From Microcebus murinus (taxonomy: Eukaryota; Chordata; Mammalia; Primates; Cheirogaleidae): a stretch of 64,000 nucleotides of DNA. Shown here piece after piece: positions 34,187 through 44,830 of this stretch. Under the pieces are notes generated by a model, which was not told where the DNA came from, did not search any database, and worked only from the letters and a program-made list of their open reading frames with translations. The first letter of the stretch is position 1, and every line of letters begins with the position of its first letter. A program made the translations under genes and the position numbers. Location: assembly GCF_040939455.1 (NCBI RefSeq), contig NC_134108.1, forward strand, positions 10,383,501 through 10,447,500, given 5' to 3'.

Positions 34187-34423
34187 TAAATATTAAGTAA
34201 AGATTTGGTAAAGCTATTGGACTATTCCTATTGTTTTTGGTGTCAGTGAGATGACTTCAAGATGTCAGGAAAATTGTGAGAGATCACTCCTCCCCTCATA
34301 CTGTTCCCCAAGTGTGCTTGCATTCTGTCAACTTTAAAGAAACTGAAATTGAAAGTAATACACATTGCATTATGAGTGTAATTTATACAAAAACAAACAA
34401 AAAATGGCATGAAACTCTAGTCT
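34187..34423 (+). repeat. Local duplicate, copy 2, inside the LTR
   Basis: Second copy of the 33014-33243 segment, 1,173 bp downstream, same orientation. It interrupts the MST LTR after 'gattaggccatgaatattaa'. The left junction shows a short near-repeat ('catgaatattaaggc' then 'cataaatattaag'), and at the right junction the sequence 'atgaaactctagtctcatga' belongs partly to a 25-bp tandem repeat. There is no A-tail and no obvious target duplication, so it does not look like a retrotransposed SINE. Confidence 0.85.
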
Positions 34424-34458
34424 CATGAGTCTGATGAAACTCTAGTCTCATGACTCTG
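34409..34458 (+). repeat. 25-bp tandem duplication at insert edge
   Basis: Units 34409-34433 and 34434-34458 differ at one base (…catgagtctg versus …catgactctg). They lie exactly at the right edge of the insertion. Confidence 0.9.
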
Positions 34459-34744
34459 TCCTTATGAGTCGATTAATGCTGTTATCATGGGAGTGGTTTC
34501 CTTATTATAGGAGTGAGTGCCTTATAACAGGACAAGTTCAATCCCCCTTCATCTTTCTCTCTTTGACTGCTTGCCATGTGATGCCTTCTGCCACGTCATG
34601 GTACAGCAAGAAGGCTCTCACCGGATGTTGGCACCTTGATCTTGGACTTCCCAACCTCCAGAACTGTGAGAAATAAATTTCTATTCATTATAAACTACCC
34701 AGTCGGTGGTATTCTGTTAGAGCAACATGAAATGGGCTAGAGCA

Positions 34745-35159
34745 GGTTGGCATCGGGCTTCGCAACAGCAAAGCCATGAAACGACCTATGAGATGCCCAA
34801 GAAGATAAAAAGATGAGCCCAGGAGTTTATATCTGGCCAAGTTTCTGCTCAGTTATAAAGGATACTGACAAATAGTGGTGACCATGTCTTGCTGATGAAT
34901 CTACTAGAGAAGGAGCTTTGACCAACCAAGAGAAGATTGGGAAGGTTTTAGGAAATGGAAACTATATTAAATATATTTATCTTTGAAAGTCAGATTAAAG
35001 GAAAGTTATAAGTAAGCATAACAAAATAATATGTACATTCTCTGTGCTTTGAAAATGTTGGTGAATATACCAACAAAAATGGAAACAGGAAACAAAGGTA
35101 GAAAGTAGTTTAAGATCATTGTTTGCCTCATAGGAAATATCTTGGAATCAAAAGTTATT
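34745..35159. other. Unassigned stretch
   Basis: No gene or repeat recognised. Confidence 0.4.
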
Positions 35160-35540
35160 CTTTAGAGCTGACATGTCAGGCTGGGTGTAGTGGCTCACGC
35201 CTGTAATCCTAGGACTCTGGTAGGCCGAGGTGGGAGGATTGCTCGAGGTCAGGAGATTGAAACCAGCCTGAGCAAGAGAGAGACCCTGTCTCTACTATAA
35301 ATAGAAATAAATTAATTGGCCAACTAATATATATAGAAAAAATTAGGCGGGCATGGTGGCGCATGCCTGTAGTCCAAGATACTCGGGAGGCTGAAGTAGT
35401 AGGATTGCTTGAGCCCAGGAGTTTGAGGTTGCTGTGAGCTAGGCTGACACCATGGCACTCACTGTAGCCTGGACAACAAAGTGAGACTCTGTCTCAAATA
35501 AATAAATAAACAAACAAACACTTTAAAGCTGACATGTCAG
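35160..35540 (+). mobile_element. Alu (lemur-type) with 20-bp target duplication, sense
   Basis: Body 35180-35520. Left monomer starts 'gctgggtgtagtggctcacg' and has the A/B-box region of the 7SL-derived promoter ('ggaggattgctcgaggtcag', near 35232). The linker contains 'attaattggccaactaatat' (near 35311), the right monomer 'gaggttgctgtgagctaggc' (near 35426), and the tail is (AAATAAACAA)-rich. Flanks ctttagagctgacatgtcag (35160-35179) and ctttaaagctgacatgtcag (35521-35540) differ at one base. The long left-right linker and right-arm wording match the lemur type seen at 16331-16666. Confidence 0.96.
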
Positions 35541-35929
35541 GTAGTAAAAGTTTTATTTTACTGAATAGTACAAATAGAAAAGGCAATAATTGTATTGTTT
35601 AAAATTAGGTGGTGAAGGAAAAGGAAGAACTTACAAACTTGTTTATAATAGAAAACTAGTATAAAAAATGTCTAAAGCAAAGAGGGAGTTGAGGACATTT
35701 TATAAAATTAGATATAAAAGTAACTGAGAAGAAAAATAACTTTATAAATATTAGAGTAATACTGACAATAGCAGACAAAATAGCAAAGAAAACAGACCAT
35801 ATTGTGAAAATTATATATACACATTCATGTGTATGTATACATGTGTGAACACAGTAACGTTACAGACTAGAGACCATGTATATCTGGTACATGAATAACT
35901 GAAAATAAACTCACTTGTCTATTAAAAGA
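35541..35929. other. Unassigned AT-rich stretch
   Basis: No recognised feature. Confidence 0.35.
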
Positions 35930-36780
35930 AATTTCAGATCAGATTACAGAGTACATACAACTCTTTGCTGTATATAAGGGAAACAAAAGTGAATAAGAAA
36001 AGTTAGACAAAAAGATGAATAAAGTTACATGAGGAAAATGCAAACGAAAGGAAATAGAAGTCACAATCTTATTATCAAACAAGGGATGGTTCAGGGCAAA
36101 GAGCATTAACAATGACAGACAGGAAACTTTGTAGTGCCGAAGGCTGTAATTCACACAAGATGCAATAATTAAGAATGTCTGTACAGCAAATGACATTGAG
36201 AACCTTCATGACGCAGAAACCACGGCAGATACAAGAACCTTGCTAATAACTGGAGGCTGTGAACTAACCTCTCTCAGTGCAAGATTTATCAAGTGATTTA
36301 AAAAAAAAAAAAACAAGGATAGAGAAGACCTAAACAACATAATTAGTTAGCTCCCCTGGGTATATATCAAATGAGCCCCCCTTCCAAACTTTTTAAGTGC
36401 CCATAGATGTTTCACACAAATTGATCACGTATTAATTATACCACAAAGAATATCTCAATAAATTCTAATGAAATAGAAATAGCACAGCAAAATTATCTGA
36501 AAATAATGCAACGAAATTACAATTCAATATAGAACAAGGCCTTTTCACTTGGAAATAAAAACAAAACTGTTAATCAATTCTTGGGTCAAAGAAGAAATAA
36601 ATGTAAGCCAAAATACAGAATTTAATAGTGATGAAAACACATATCAGAATTTTGGAATATAACTAAATCATTGCTAAGGAAAAAAGCCATAGCCTGAAAT
36701 ATCTATATAAATAAAAAAATGAAACAATAAAACAAATTAATTAAATATATGACTCAAAATGTTGGAGAAAAGAGAGCAAG
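35930..36780 (+). mobile_element. Old L1 ORF2 fragment, sense (tentative)
   Basis: Sense wording of the early ORF2 part: 'attgatcacgtattaattat' type near 36421, 'caataaattctaatgaaat' type near 36456, 'tcttgggtcaaagaagaaat' near 36581, 'gctaaggaaaaaagccatag' type near 36674. Very divergent, contains a 15-A run near 36300. Confidence 0.5.
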
Positions 36781-36789
36781 GAGATGAAG

Positions 36790-37200
36790 TAATAAAGATA
36801 AAAGCATACATTTTTGCTGCCATATCTATAATAAGGAAATATTGGAAACAGCACAAGTGCAGAGAACAAAGTGAACATCTGACCGTATGTCCACATAATG
36901 TGACATCGTGCAGGTGTAAAAAGTGAATGAGGATGATCTGTAGGTATCGATGTAGAATTATATTGTTAATTGATAAAGCTAAGTGCAGAATGGTGTGATA
37001 TAAAAGAGGGGAAAAGAAAAACCCACTTCCCCATACTAGTTTTTGCATAAAGAAGCCTTGGAAGGACTAAGGAGAAACCAACACAAATGGTTTCTTGCAG
37101 GGAACGGTGACAGCACAGGGTGAATGAGGGGTGGTTCTCACTTTACACATCTTTAAATGTTTTAATTTGAGGACCCTCTCAATATAGTAAAATCACGATA
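36790..37200 (+). mobile_element. L1ME/HAL1-type 3' end, sense
   Basis: 'ggaaatattggaaacagc' near 36835, 'aaaagtgaatgaggatgatc' near 36919, 'gataaagctaagtgcagaa' near 36972, 'tttttgcataaagaagcc' near 37039, 'ttcttgcagggaacggtgac' near 37092 and 'tttaaatgttttaatttgag' near 37152. This follows the sense 3' end of old L1ME-type elements. Confidence 0.65.
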
Positions 37201-38663
37201 AAAATGTGAACAAAGTGAGAGCAGGTAAGAGAAATATTTTTTTCTAAATATCTAGGCCAAGACATAAAGAAGAGATGGTTAAGAGGTTGATTGATAACAA
37301 GGACGTCATTACTCTTGGGCGGGCGGTTGCAGATGGGAGAGACATAAATGGGATGAAAGGAACCAAACTGCTCTCTTGACAAGTTGAGCAGAGTATTCTG
37401 TGGACAGACACTGCTCCATGCTGGGCCTGCTGCCAAGAGTGGACTTGGGCTCCTGGAGGGGACAACAGGCTTCTGTCACCTTCACCTGCTCATGGTCTCA
37501 TTGTAGAGAGGGAAGGACCCAAGGCGGGCTCTCTTTCTTCCTTCATCCTTCGGGGCCTGACAGAAAACAGGCTCCCAATGGGGCTTGCGATGGGGGCTGG
37601 TTGTTTGCTGAATATTCATGATTTGAACGTGCACATGCAACGCATGGATGAATGTGTGGTACACGTTCACCCACAGACGCAGGCACGGGCCTCAGGAAGA
37701 AATGAATGCTAACACAGACTGGCAAGATTAAATCTCTTTTCCTCACACAGTAGGAACACAAAATAGCAAGGAACTCATAAAGCTCTTGAAATTTATTTTT
37801 ACAGTTAAAATTTTGAGAAGAGTCTTCACAGATTTAGTGTAAAAATAAAAGGCTTCCCTAAGACTGCAACTAGAAATGCCAAGTCTTAATCCAGAGCAAA
37901 GTTTTTACAAATGAGCTGGCAGGTCTTTAAAGAGGTCTTGTCAAAACAGAAACCATCCAGAACAATCAAACAAGCAAACAAACAGAAACCCTGTCTGCCT
38001 TACTACGCATGTCCCTGGTGTGGCAATGAAGAGAAATAGCAACATGGCACAGTTAGAAAACAGAGCTCCCGGGTGAGGTTGCTGCATCTTTCTCATCTCC
38101 TTTCCTCCCTTCCCTCTAAGAAGAGAGGTTTTAGTAAGACTATAAATGGAGTAATCATTTTGTGGACTTCCATCTTATTCTAGACCTTGCTTGTTTGTTG
38201 AATCACTCATAAAACAGCTCGTGTGGAATTGAGTCCTGCACAGGACCGAAGGCAGAGCTTATGTGACACCATGTTCCCTCCCCATTCGCTTCTGCAAGCC
38301 CAGAAACCCTGGTCTCCGGACTGTACCTGCTGTGTTTTCAGAGAAAGAACAGAAGAAATAAGTGTCAGTCAAAAGGGTTTGTTTTGGGGTGTGGAAAGTA
38401 AAAAAAATGACTCCGCAAGTTTTGATAAACTTGTTTTGGGGCTACATATTGCTGTTAAAATTTTTCTTAAATCCTTTCTAGAATAAAGCATAAATATGAA
38501 TGTTAAATTCTTAATAGCATCTCCTGGGTTCTCTCGAAGGAACCCAAACAAACATAGCAAACAGAGTGGCAGTGGAAATGTATCGTAGTTAAGAGTGGTA
38601 CAGTGTGGGAGGGTGGGATGGGAGTTCCCTGGAGCAACCTGCTCTGTCACTTTTAAACAGTAA
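37201..38663. other. Mostly single-copy-looking DNA, no gene recognised
   Basis: No repeat wording recognised over most of it and GC higher than the L1 blocks (notably 37310-37720 and 38220-38350). Frames at 37179-37761 exist on both strands and shadow each other; none shows a domain or splice context. A candidate place for conserved non-coding sequence. Confidence 0.4.
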
Positions 38664-39099
38664 TCTCTCCCTCCCTCCTTCCCTCCTTCCTTTCCTCCCT
38701 CCCTCCCTCCTTCCCTCCCTCTTTCCCTCCCTCCCTCTCTCCCTCCTTCCCTCCCTCTCTCCCTCTCTCCCTCCCTCCCTCTCTCCCTCTCTCCTTCTCT
38801 CCCTCCCTCCCTCCCTCTCTCCCTCCTTCCCTCCCTCCCTCCCTCCTTTCCTCCTTCCCTCCCTCCTTTCCTCCCTCCCTCCCTCCTTCCCTCCCTCCCT
38901 CCCTCCCTCCCTCTCTCCCTCCTTCCCTCCCTCCCTCTCTCCCTCTCTCCCTCCCTCCCTCTCTCCCTCTCTCCTTCTCTCCCTCCCTCCCTCCCTCTCT
39001 CCCTCCTTCCCTCCCTCCCTCTCTCCTTCTCTCCCTCCCTCTCTCCTTCTCTCCCTCCCTCCATCCCTCCCTCCCTCTCTCTCTCCCTCTCTCCCTCCT
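38664..39099 (+). repeat. 436-bp polypyrimidine tract, (CCCT)n/(CTCT)n
   Basis: The plus strand contains only C and T from 38664 to 39062 (399 bases without a purine), then one A at 39063, then pyrimidines to 39099. The basic unit is CCCT with CTCT, CCTT and CTTT variants. A 91-bp stretch (38751-38841) recurs perfectly at 38931-39021, a 180-bp higher-order period. Open frames of 152-277 codons across it (Glu/Arg/Gly-rich on the minus strand, Pro/Ser/Leu-rich on the plus) arise because CT-only DNA has no stop codons. They are not genes. Confidence 0.97.
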
Positions 39100-40199
39100 G
39101 AAACAGCACAACTCTTTGTTCTGGTCTCACTTTTTTGGTTTCTGTCCTTTGAGAACGCAGTCTCCCCTCCTTGCCATGCCTGCTGCCTCCGCTTCCCCAC
39201 ATGCCCTTCCCCTCCTTGGACTGGGGTCTGCCCTGCAGTCCAGCCCTGACAGCAATGGGCGCCAGAGGACAGCTTCGCCCAGGGGCCTCAAGCCTGCAGA
39301 ATCCTACTCAAACATACAAGCTTGAGAAATCTCTTCTTCCTGTTAAATGCCTGGTGTCAAATATCTGATTCCTTCTTGATTTGTCACCTCCTGGCATTCC
39401 TGTGAAAACCTCACCTGCGCAGTGAGAAGGAGCCGCCCTAGCTGGTGTTTCTTCCTCCTGGTGGTTCCCTCTCAGCTCAGCTCTGTTTGTTTCCCTGTAT
39501 CCCTGGGGCCTTTGGGGGACACAGATTATCAAAACTCTAACCCTCCTCATGCACTTAAAAAGGAAAAAAACATAGTAGCTACAAACAAACCAGGGAAACC
39601 TGGGAATTAAAAACAAATCGACTGACAAGTGGCAGTTCAGCTGGGATGTGAAAAAAAGAGGGGGGAAAAAAAAAGGTTCAGTCTCTTAATTCAAGGAGCC
39701 CAGTTGAGGTTATTTTGAAAGTCATCGACTGCTCTGGCTATAACAGCAGTATAGACCAAACTAAATTATTATCCCCTTCTTGTTGAATTTTTCTTATTGA
39801 AGTTTCTAGATCTGGACTCTCTGATGGTAAAACAGCAGCTACAAATAACAATTCTTTCTTCCTTAGCAAGGTGGTGGCATTCATTCTGAGATGATTTTTG
39901 TTTGTTTGTTTTTCTAAATAAACACTAGCACCTTCATCCTCCTGGAGCAAATGTTAGCATAGCTGAGATGTGGAAAATTCTGAAGGAAAATTCTGAAGTT
40001 TTTTCTTTTGGGAATTTTTATTAATTATAGGGCCAAACACAGTACCGGCTCACTCCTTTCTGTGGCCTCTATGCCTTTGCTTTCTAATTCCCTTCTGAAT
40101 ACAGGCTATGGGAAGAATTTATGGCCTATAATGATTCATGTATAAGATAAAATTGTCCTTTCATTTTTGTTTTGACACCCCCCCCCCCCAAATCCACTG
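39100..40199. other. Unassigned stretch with homopolymer runs
   Basis: No gene or confident repeat recognised. Contains a 12-C run (40178-40189). Confidence 0.4.
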
Positions 40200-40943
40200 T
40201 CTATGCTTCTAGCACAGGCATCTTTTTATTTACCAATCTGGCTATTGCCCTTCCTTGTGTGTAGCCTTCAAAGGCTCTGCATCATCTGTAGCAAAGATGG
40301 CAAGATCTCATCTTACATTCTGGCGGATTGGGATTGACAGCACCCATGCTAAAAGGATTCTGAGGTTGCATCGGAGTTCCATGGAGATGCTGTGATCCAT
40401 TAGTTATGTCTGCCACGGACATATAGGAAGGGGCGTGGCGATGTGTATGTGGTGTTTAGAGGACGTGATCGAATCTTTGCCAGGCCATACGTGCACCTCC
40501 ATGCAATATTCTGCTGTCTAGTAGGATAGAATTTCTTCTAGTTTCCTAAGAGGACATATTTGTCTCCAAGCTTTTTGCACTTACTGTCCCTCTACCTGGA
40601 TCATCCTCTTTCCAACTTCTTTCCCCAGTTTAGTTTTATTTGAATTTCAAGATTGAGTGAAGATTCATCTTCCTAGAGAAATCGTTTTTCTGCTTTCTTT
40701 GCTTGCAGACCAGGTACTGTGCCCGTGTGCTACTGTTTAGACTGTTGCTGCATCTGTCGTCGTTCGTAACCCACTGTGTCATAGTCACCTGTGCAGCTGT
40801 CTGCTTCCTCTAAGAGACTACAGTGTCTCTGAGGGCAGAGGAATATTTAAATTTCTCATTAATTACCTGACATAGTGCTTGAGCTTTTAGCCGGCATATA
40901 ATAATTGTTTACTGAAGAAAATGAATGAGTGAATGAACAAATG
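40200..40943 (+). mobile_element. L2 3' region, sense, possibly interrupted
   Basis: 40555-40943 follows L2 3' wording: 'ttgcacttactgtccctctac' type near 40576, 'cctggatcatcctctttcc' type near 40597, 'tagagaaatcg' near 40675, 'gactacagtgtctctgaggg' near 40816, 'gacatagtgcttgagc' near 40868 and the terminal 'gaatgagtgaatgaac' near 40923. The left part ('gctattgcccttccttg' near 40241) also fits L2. 40310-40510 does not and may be an inserted element I cannot name. Confidence 0.6.
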
Positions 40944-41094
40944 GCATATTTCCTACAGATGTGAAAAATAAAACAAAACTCACTAGTTTGTGCGTTTCAT
41001 GATAATCAATAAGCAAATGTGTTCTGAAAAACCCAAAAAGTACTGATGGATAATTTTAATGATTTTTTTTATTTGTCACTATGCACTTTTTTAG

Positions 41095-41565
41095 TACTGC
41101 AGAGGAAAGGAAAATATCTTTTCTCTTCCATCATAAGGTTCATGGCTGAAACACCAATAACAAAAGACAGATTAGTAAGAGAAAAGCCATGCACATTTAC
41201 TTTAAAAGTTTTATAGGAGGCTTTATAAGGTAATGAAGACCCAAAGAAACAAGCAAATTTGTGTATTTTTATGCTTAGACTTGATGGAGAGTGGACAGTC
41301 ATGGAGAAATATGATTGGAAGACAAAAAAATATGATCTAACGGTAATAAACTGGAGGGAATTTAGTGAGGCCTGTTTGTTCAGATTCTTTAAAGCGTCCT
41401 TTTCTCTGTGTATGGGAAGGGCACCTCTTATGACCTGCTTCATGGGAAAAGGGCGAGGGGAAGGTAAGAGTGACTCCTTAATCTGCTATTTTCTCAAATG
41501 CCAGGTGACATATTTTGGGGTACGGAGCCCTGACCTCTATCAGTACATTGATTTAGAGTTAATTT
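41095..41565 (-). mobile_element. LTR-like repeat, copy A, antisense
   Basis: Landmarks: 'agtaagagaaaagccatg' near 41173, 'tttttatgcttagacttgat' near 41266, 'agtcatggagaaatatgattgg' type near 41297, 'tttgttcagattc' near 41376, 'ttatgacctgcttcatgg' near 41428, 'atgccaggtgacatattttg' near 41499. The same ordered landmarks recur at 52166-52550. The layout suits an antisense LTR of an old retroviral family; the exact family was not determined. The 115- and 124-codon frames inside are incidental. Confidence 0.55.
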
Positions 41566-41774
41566 CAACGTTTTTTTTTTGCAATGCTCATAGACTGTTT
41601 TGGTGAAAACCTGCTGTCTTTTGCCTGCTTCACTGTTTCTCAAAATAACATTCAAATCTATATCTATGTATATTGATACACATATGTAAAAAAAAACCAC
41701 ATATAGTTTGTTTACCACATGTCCTTACATTTGTAGTACATGGAATAAAATCTGAATTTCCAGAGCTCTTTACT

Positions 41775-41885
41775 GTATTTATTCATTCATCAAATATTTA
41801 CCGAGCATCTGCTATGTTTGATGTGCGGGGAACTTAGTGGCACAAGAAACAAACAAACACACAACCTGGTACAGCTCACAGCCTA
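41775..41885 (-). mobile_element. L2 fragment, antisense
   Basis: 'tattcattcatcaaatatttac' type text near 41780, 'gagcatctgctatg' near 41804 and 'cagctcacagcctaatt' near 41872: the inverted L2 3' end. Confidence 0.6.
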
Positions 41886-42899
41886 ATTGTCCTGTCTCTG
41901 AGTTTTCTTCCAGTTTGGGTGGGTTGAGTAGCTTCTTGGACCTATCACATTGAGAGAGTGAGTCCAAGCAAGGTTATGCCCCGAGAGTAAACCCCACCCT
42001 TCCTCCTGAGAGCTGAAGCAGCCAGGGGTGCATCTCTGCGGCAGGTCAGTGCAAGTGGACGTATGAGGATTCCGGACTAACCCATACCCCACTGAGGTTC
42101 GCGTGCTCTGGGAGTGACATGAGCCATCATTTAGACCTGTTCCGCTCCTGCTGCACAGCTTCAGGATGATGCCAGAGGAAATTGCTCCCATGTGTCAGAT
42201 GACAGGACTTGGGCCCTTGAGAAAAAGAAAGAGAAGGTTGGAAGTGGACAAATTTCAGCTAAACCAAATAATTTAAATTTTAAATGAAATTGTCCAGAAA
42301 ACCAGTTTCAAATGAATTCGAAAGGCATAGATATTTATTTTCCTAAATAAAAATTAGTTGCTTAGTTAAGGATTGGGTAGATTTCACTGTTTTTCTCTTC
42401 TGAAAGTCGTTAGATTAGTTTCAAAGTTGTGATTATCTTGATAAAAGAAATGCCTCAGATCGAGAGAGAGGTTGTCATCTTCAGAACTGCCCCTGCCCCA
42501 ATTTAGTCTTATCCTGAGCACTTGCTTTAAAGCAGGGGAGTGAGTTCATGACTGCAGTTAACCCCTGTCATTTTGGAATAATAACTTTAGTATTTATTTG
42601 TATTTTTATAATTCATCTCCAAAATAATTTTGCAAACAAAGTCTGTATACTCTTTTTATGCAGGAAGAAATGAAGGACGAGAAGGTTGTGTGTTTGTCCA
42701 AAGTGCTCAGTTGAGGAAGGGGGTGTTTGCCAGGACTTCAAGTCCTGGGTGCATTCTAGGACCCCTGCTGCCCTACAAGGCAGGCACTTGCTCAGCTCCC
42801 AGGACTCACTCTGTCCCGTGTTCTCCTATCCCAGGAATTCCGCTGGGGACCAAGGGAGTGGGAGAAGATGGGAAAATAATATTCTTCGAATGACAGAGC
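41886..42899. other. Unassigned stretch
   Basis: No gene recognised. Overlapping short frames at 42630-42934 lack domains. Confidence 0.4.
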
Positions 42900-43760
42900 C
42901 ATGTTCAGGAAACAGCAAGCAAAGGAAAAATTAGGAGATCAGTGGCAGTTGAAGATGGAAGGATGGGTTGGGTCTTCAATGTTAAAAGTGCCCCAAATGC
43001 TAGGCAAAGGAGATTTTCTCACTTCATTACGCAAGGAGGAACCGTTACGTGTTTTTGGACAAGATGAAATAACATAGGAAAATTAATGTAGTGTGTAATG
43101 GATTAGATAAAATAACAGATTTAGAGGCAGGGAGAAGAGTTATGTGAGCCAATACAATGGTCCAAGCAAGAAGTACTACTTAGTGTGAACTTGGAAAACA
43201 GTGATGTAAACAAGGTTGTGATTTAATCTTAGATAAACACATTTTTACTAATCACATAAATTCTAGCACTGAGTTAAAGGCTAGAGGAATGAGATAGAGG
43301 TATTTAAGTGGCCTACAGTCTTGTGGTGGGAAACCAACATGGGCACAAGGGCGTGGAAGTCTTGTAGCTATTACATAAAGCCATGGAAAGGAGTCGATGT
43401 GGTATGTGCTCTGTAACTGAACTTGGCTTGCAGGTAATTTTTGATGCAGGGACAATGAGAGTATAGTTGGGAGGACGTGAGGACAAAATCAGATTTGGGT
43501 GGAGAAAGAAGGCAAAGATGTTCAACGTACATGACTAAGGAAGGTGATGTGCAAATAACAACTAAAAGGCGGCAGAGCCCTTTAGGGGAAGATGCATTTG
43601 TTTTGAGGGAGAATTCTATTTTAAAATTCCAACCGATCATCCCAGTAGCTATGTCTAATAGCCTGTTAGACACACAGAATTGGGGCTTGAGGAAGATCCC
43701 AGAGCCGGCACTATTGATCCAGGACACGCTCTCACAGGGATGACCGTTGGAGCTAGGGTC
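42900..43760 (-). mobile_element. L2 (RT-region) remnant, antisense (tentative)
   Basis: 'ccaatacaatggtccaagc' type near 43151, 'gaggacaaaatcagatttgg' type near 43480, 'atgtctaatagcctgttag' near 43652 resemble inverted L2 reverse-transcriptase-end wording. The 153-codon minus frame (43832-43371) runs in the L2 sense direction but I could not confirm RT motifs in it. Very old. Confidence 0.4.
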
Positions 43761-44369
43761 ATCGCCATGGATACAGAAGCAATGATTGGATTGCATTTGT
43801 TTGTGTAACGGGATTGATGAAGGGAGAGTCAATCTTCTAAATTTGAGGCCGTGAAAATTTGAATCAGGTGAATTTTTTCAAGTTGAAGCAGATTTACAAC
43901 TTATATTTAAAATTAAAAAGATTGGAATTCTGTCCACACCACTTTATATTGGCTTTGAAGCCCCATGGAGCTTTTGGCTTAGAAACCATATGGAATGCTC
44001 TAGAATGAGAAGTCATAGAAAAAAAAATATCAGAGTAAATTTTTAAACCAAATTATAGGAAAACAGGAGTTTGGAAATTGTAAAGCTAAAATCATATCAT
44101 GTGGCACTTATATTAGTGTTCAGAGGTTGAACCAAAATTCATGGTTAGAACTGTAGTGTTAGGCCAGAGAGACTGGTTTCTGGCAGGGGAACGACCTGTG
44201 CAGTGGGATGTACTCTTCAAGGGCATGTTCAGATTCTGTCTCCTGGAGCGGCATTGGAGTACGTTTCCACCCTGTAAGAGACAGCATTAGATCTCTGCCT
44301 TCATTATAGTCTGGTTTTCAGGCGAGCTCCTGCCTGCCAGAGTGCCATTCCCAAATCTGCATTTATTCC
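43761..44369. other. Unassigned stretch
   Basis: No recognised feature. Confidence 0.35.
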
Positions 44370-44830
44370 TTTGTCCATCCATTACTTAATTAATTTATGA
44401 TTCACTCCAATCATGCCTCCTTCATCCCTTCATTCTTCCGATGTGCATTGAGCTCCTGCAAAGTAGTGCATATTGTTCCAGGCACCCTGGGGACACAAGT
44501 GTGAAAATACGTGTCTTGCTCACAGTCTGCTGTGGAGACAGATGTGATTACACCTAATCATTATATAAACAATGGGTTCATGCTTTGTAGGAGGAATATA
44601 TGTCCAATCCCATGGGACCACTCAGGAGAGCATATTTGGAGAAGGTTTCATGTAAGAGGTAACCTTTTAACCTTGGCTGAAAGGGCGAGTAGGAATTTGT
44701 TAAGTTGAGCAGTCAGGGTGAGCCTGGGGTAGAGCTCTTCAGTGCAGGGAACAACACATGCAAAGAATATGGATGTTTGCGAGTGGGTCTGTTCAGGGAA
44801 TGCCAGGCAGGGTCCACAGCAGACTTGCTG
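44370..44830 (-). mobile_element. L2 3' half, antisense
   Basis: 'ccaggcaccctggggacac' near 44479, 'ttgctcacagtctgctgtgg' near 44516, 'gagaaggtttcatgtaag' type near 44637, 'aaccttggctgaaag' near 44668 and 'aacacatgcaaagaatatgg' near 44753: inverted L2 in the usual order. Confidence 0.65.

Larger units (their letters stand above)
34071..34744 (+). mobile_element. MST-type MaLR LTR, sense, carrying an insertion
   Basis: Starts 'tgctagagtttgaatg' and continues with 'cccaaattcatgttgaaat' near 34098, 'aagaggtgggacctttaag' near 34139 and 'gattaggccatgaa' near 34162. It is then broken by copy 2 of the local duplicate (34187-34423), resumes with 'gagtcgattaatgctg' near 34466, 'gccttataacaggacaag' near 34520, 'ccttgatcttggacttccc' near 34635, 'cagaactgtgagaaataaat' near 34660 and 'taaactacccagtcggtgg' near 34691. 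Total 674 bp less about 235 bp of insert gives ~440 bp, the normal size of an MST LTR. This independently supports the insertion limits. Confidence 0.85.

Noticed and set aside
38369..39249. Open frames of 152-277 codons rich in Gly/Arg/Glu (minus) or Pro/Ser/Leu (plus)
   Set aside because: Pyrimidine-only DNA cannot contain stop codons in most frames; all the long frames lie on the simple repeat and have no sequence complexity.
43371..43832. 153-codon minus frame as a gene
   Set aside because: It lies in probable L2 remnant sequence and I could not see reliable motifs.
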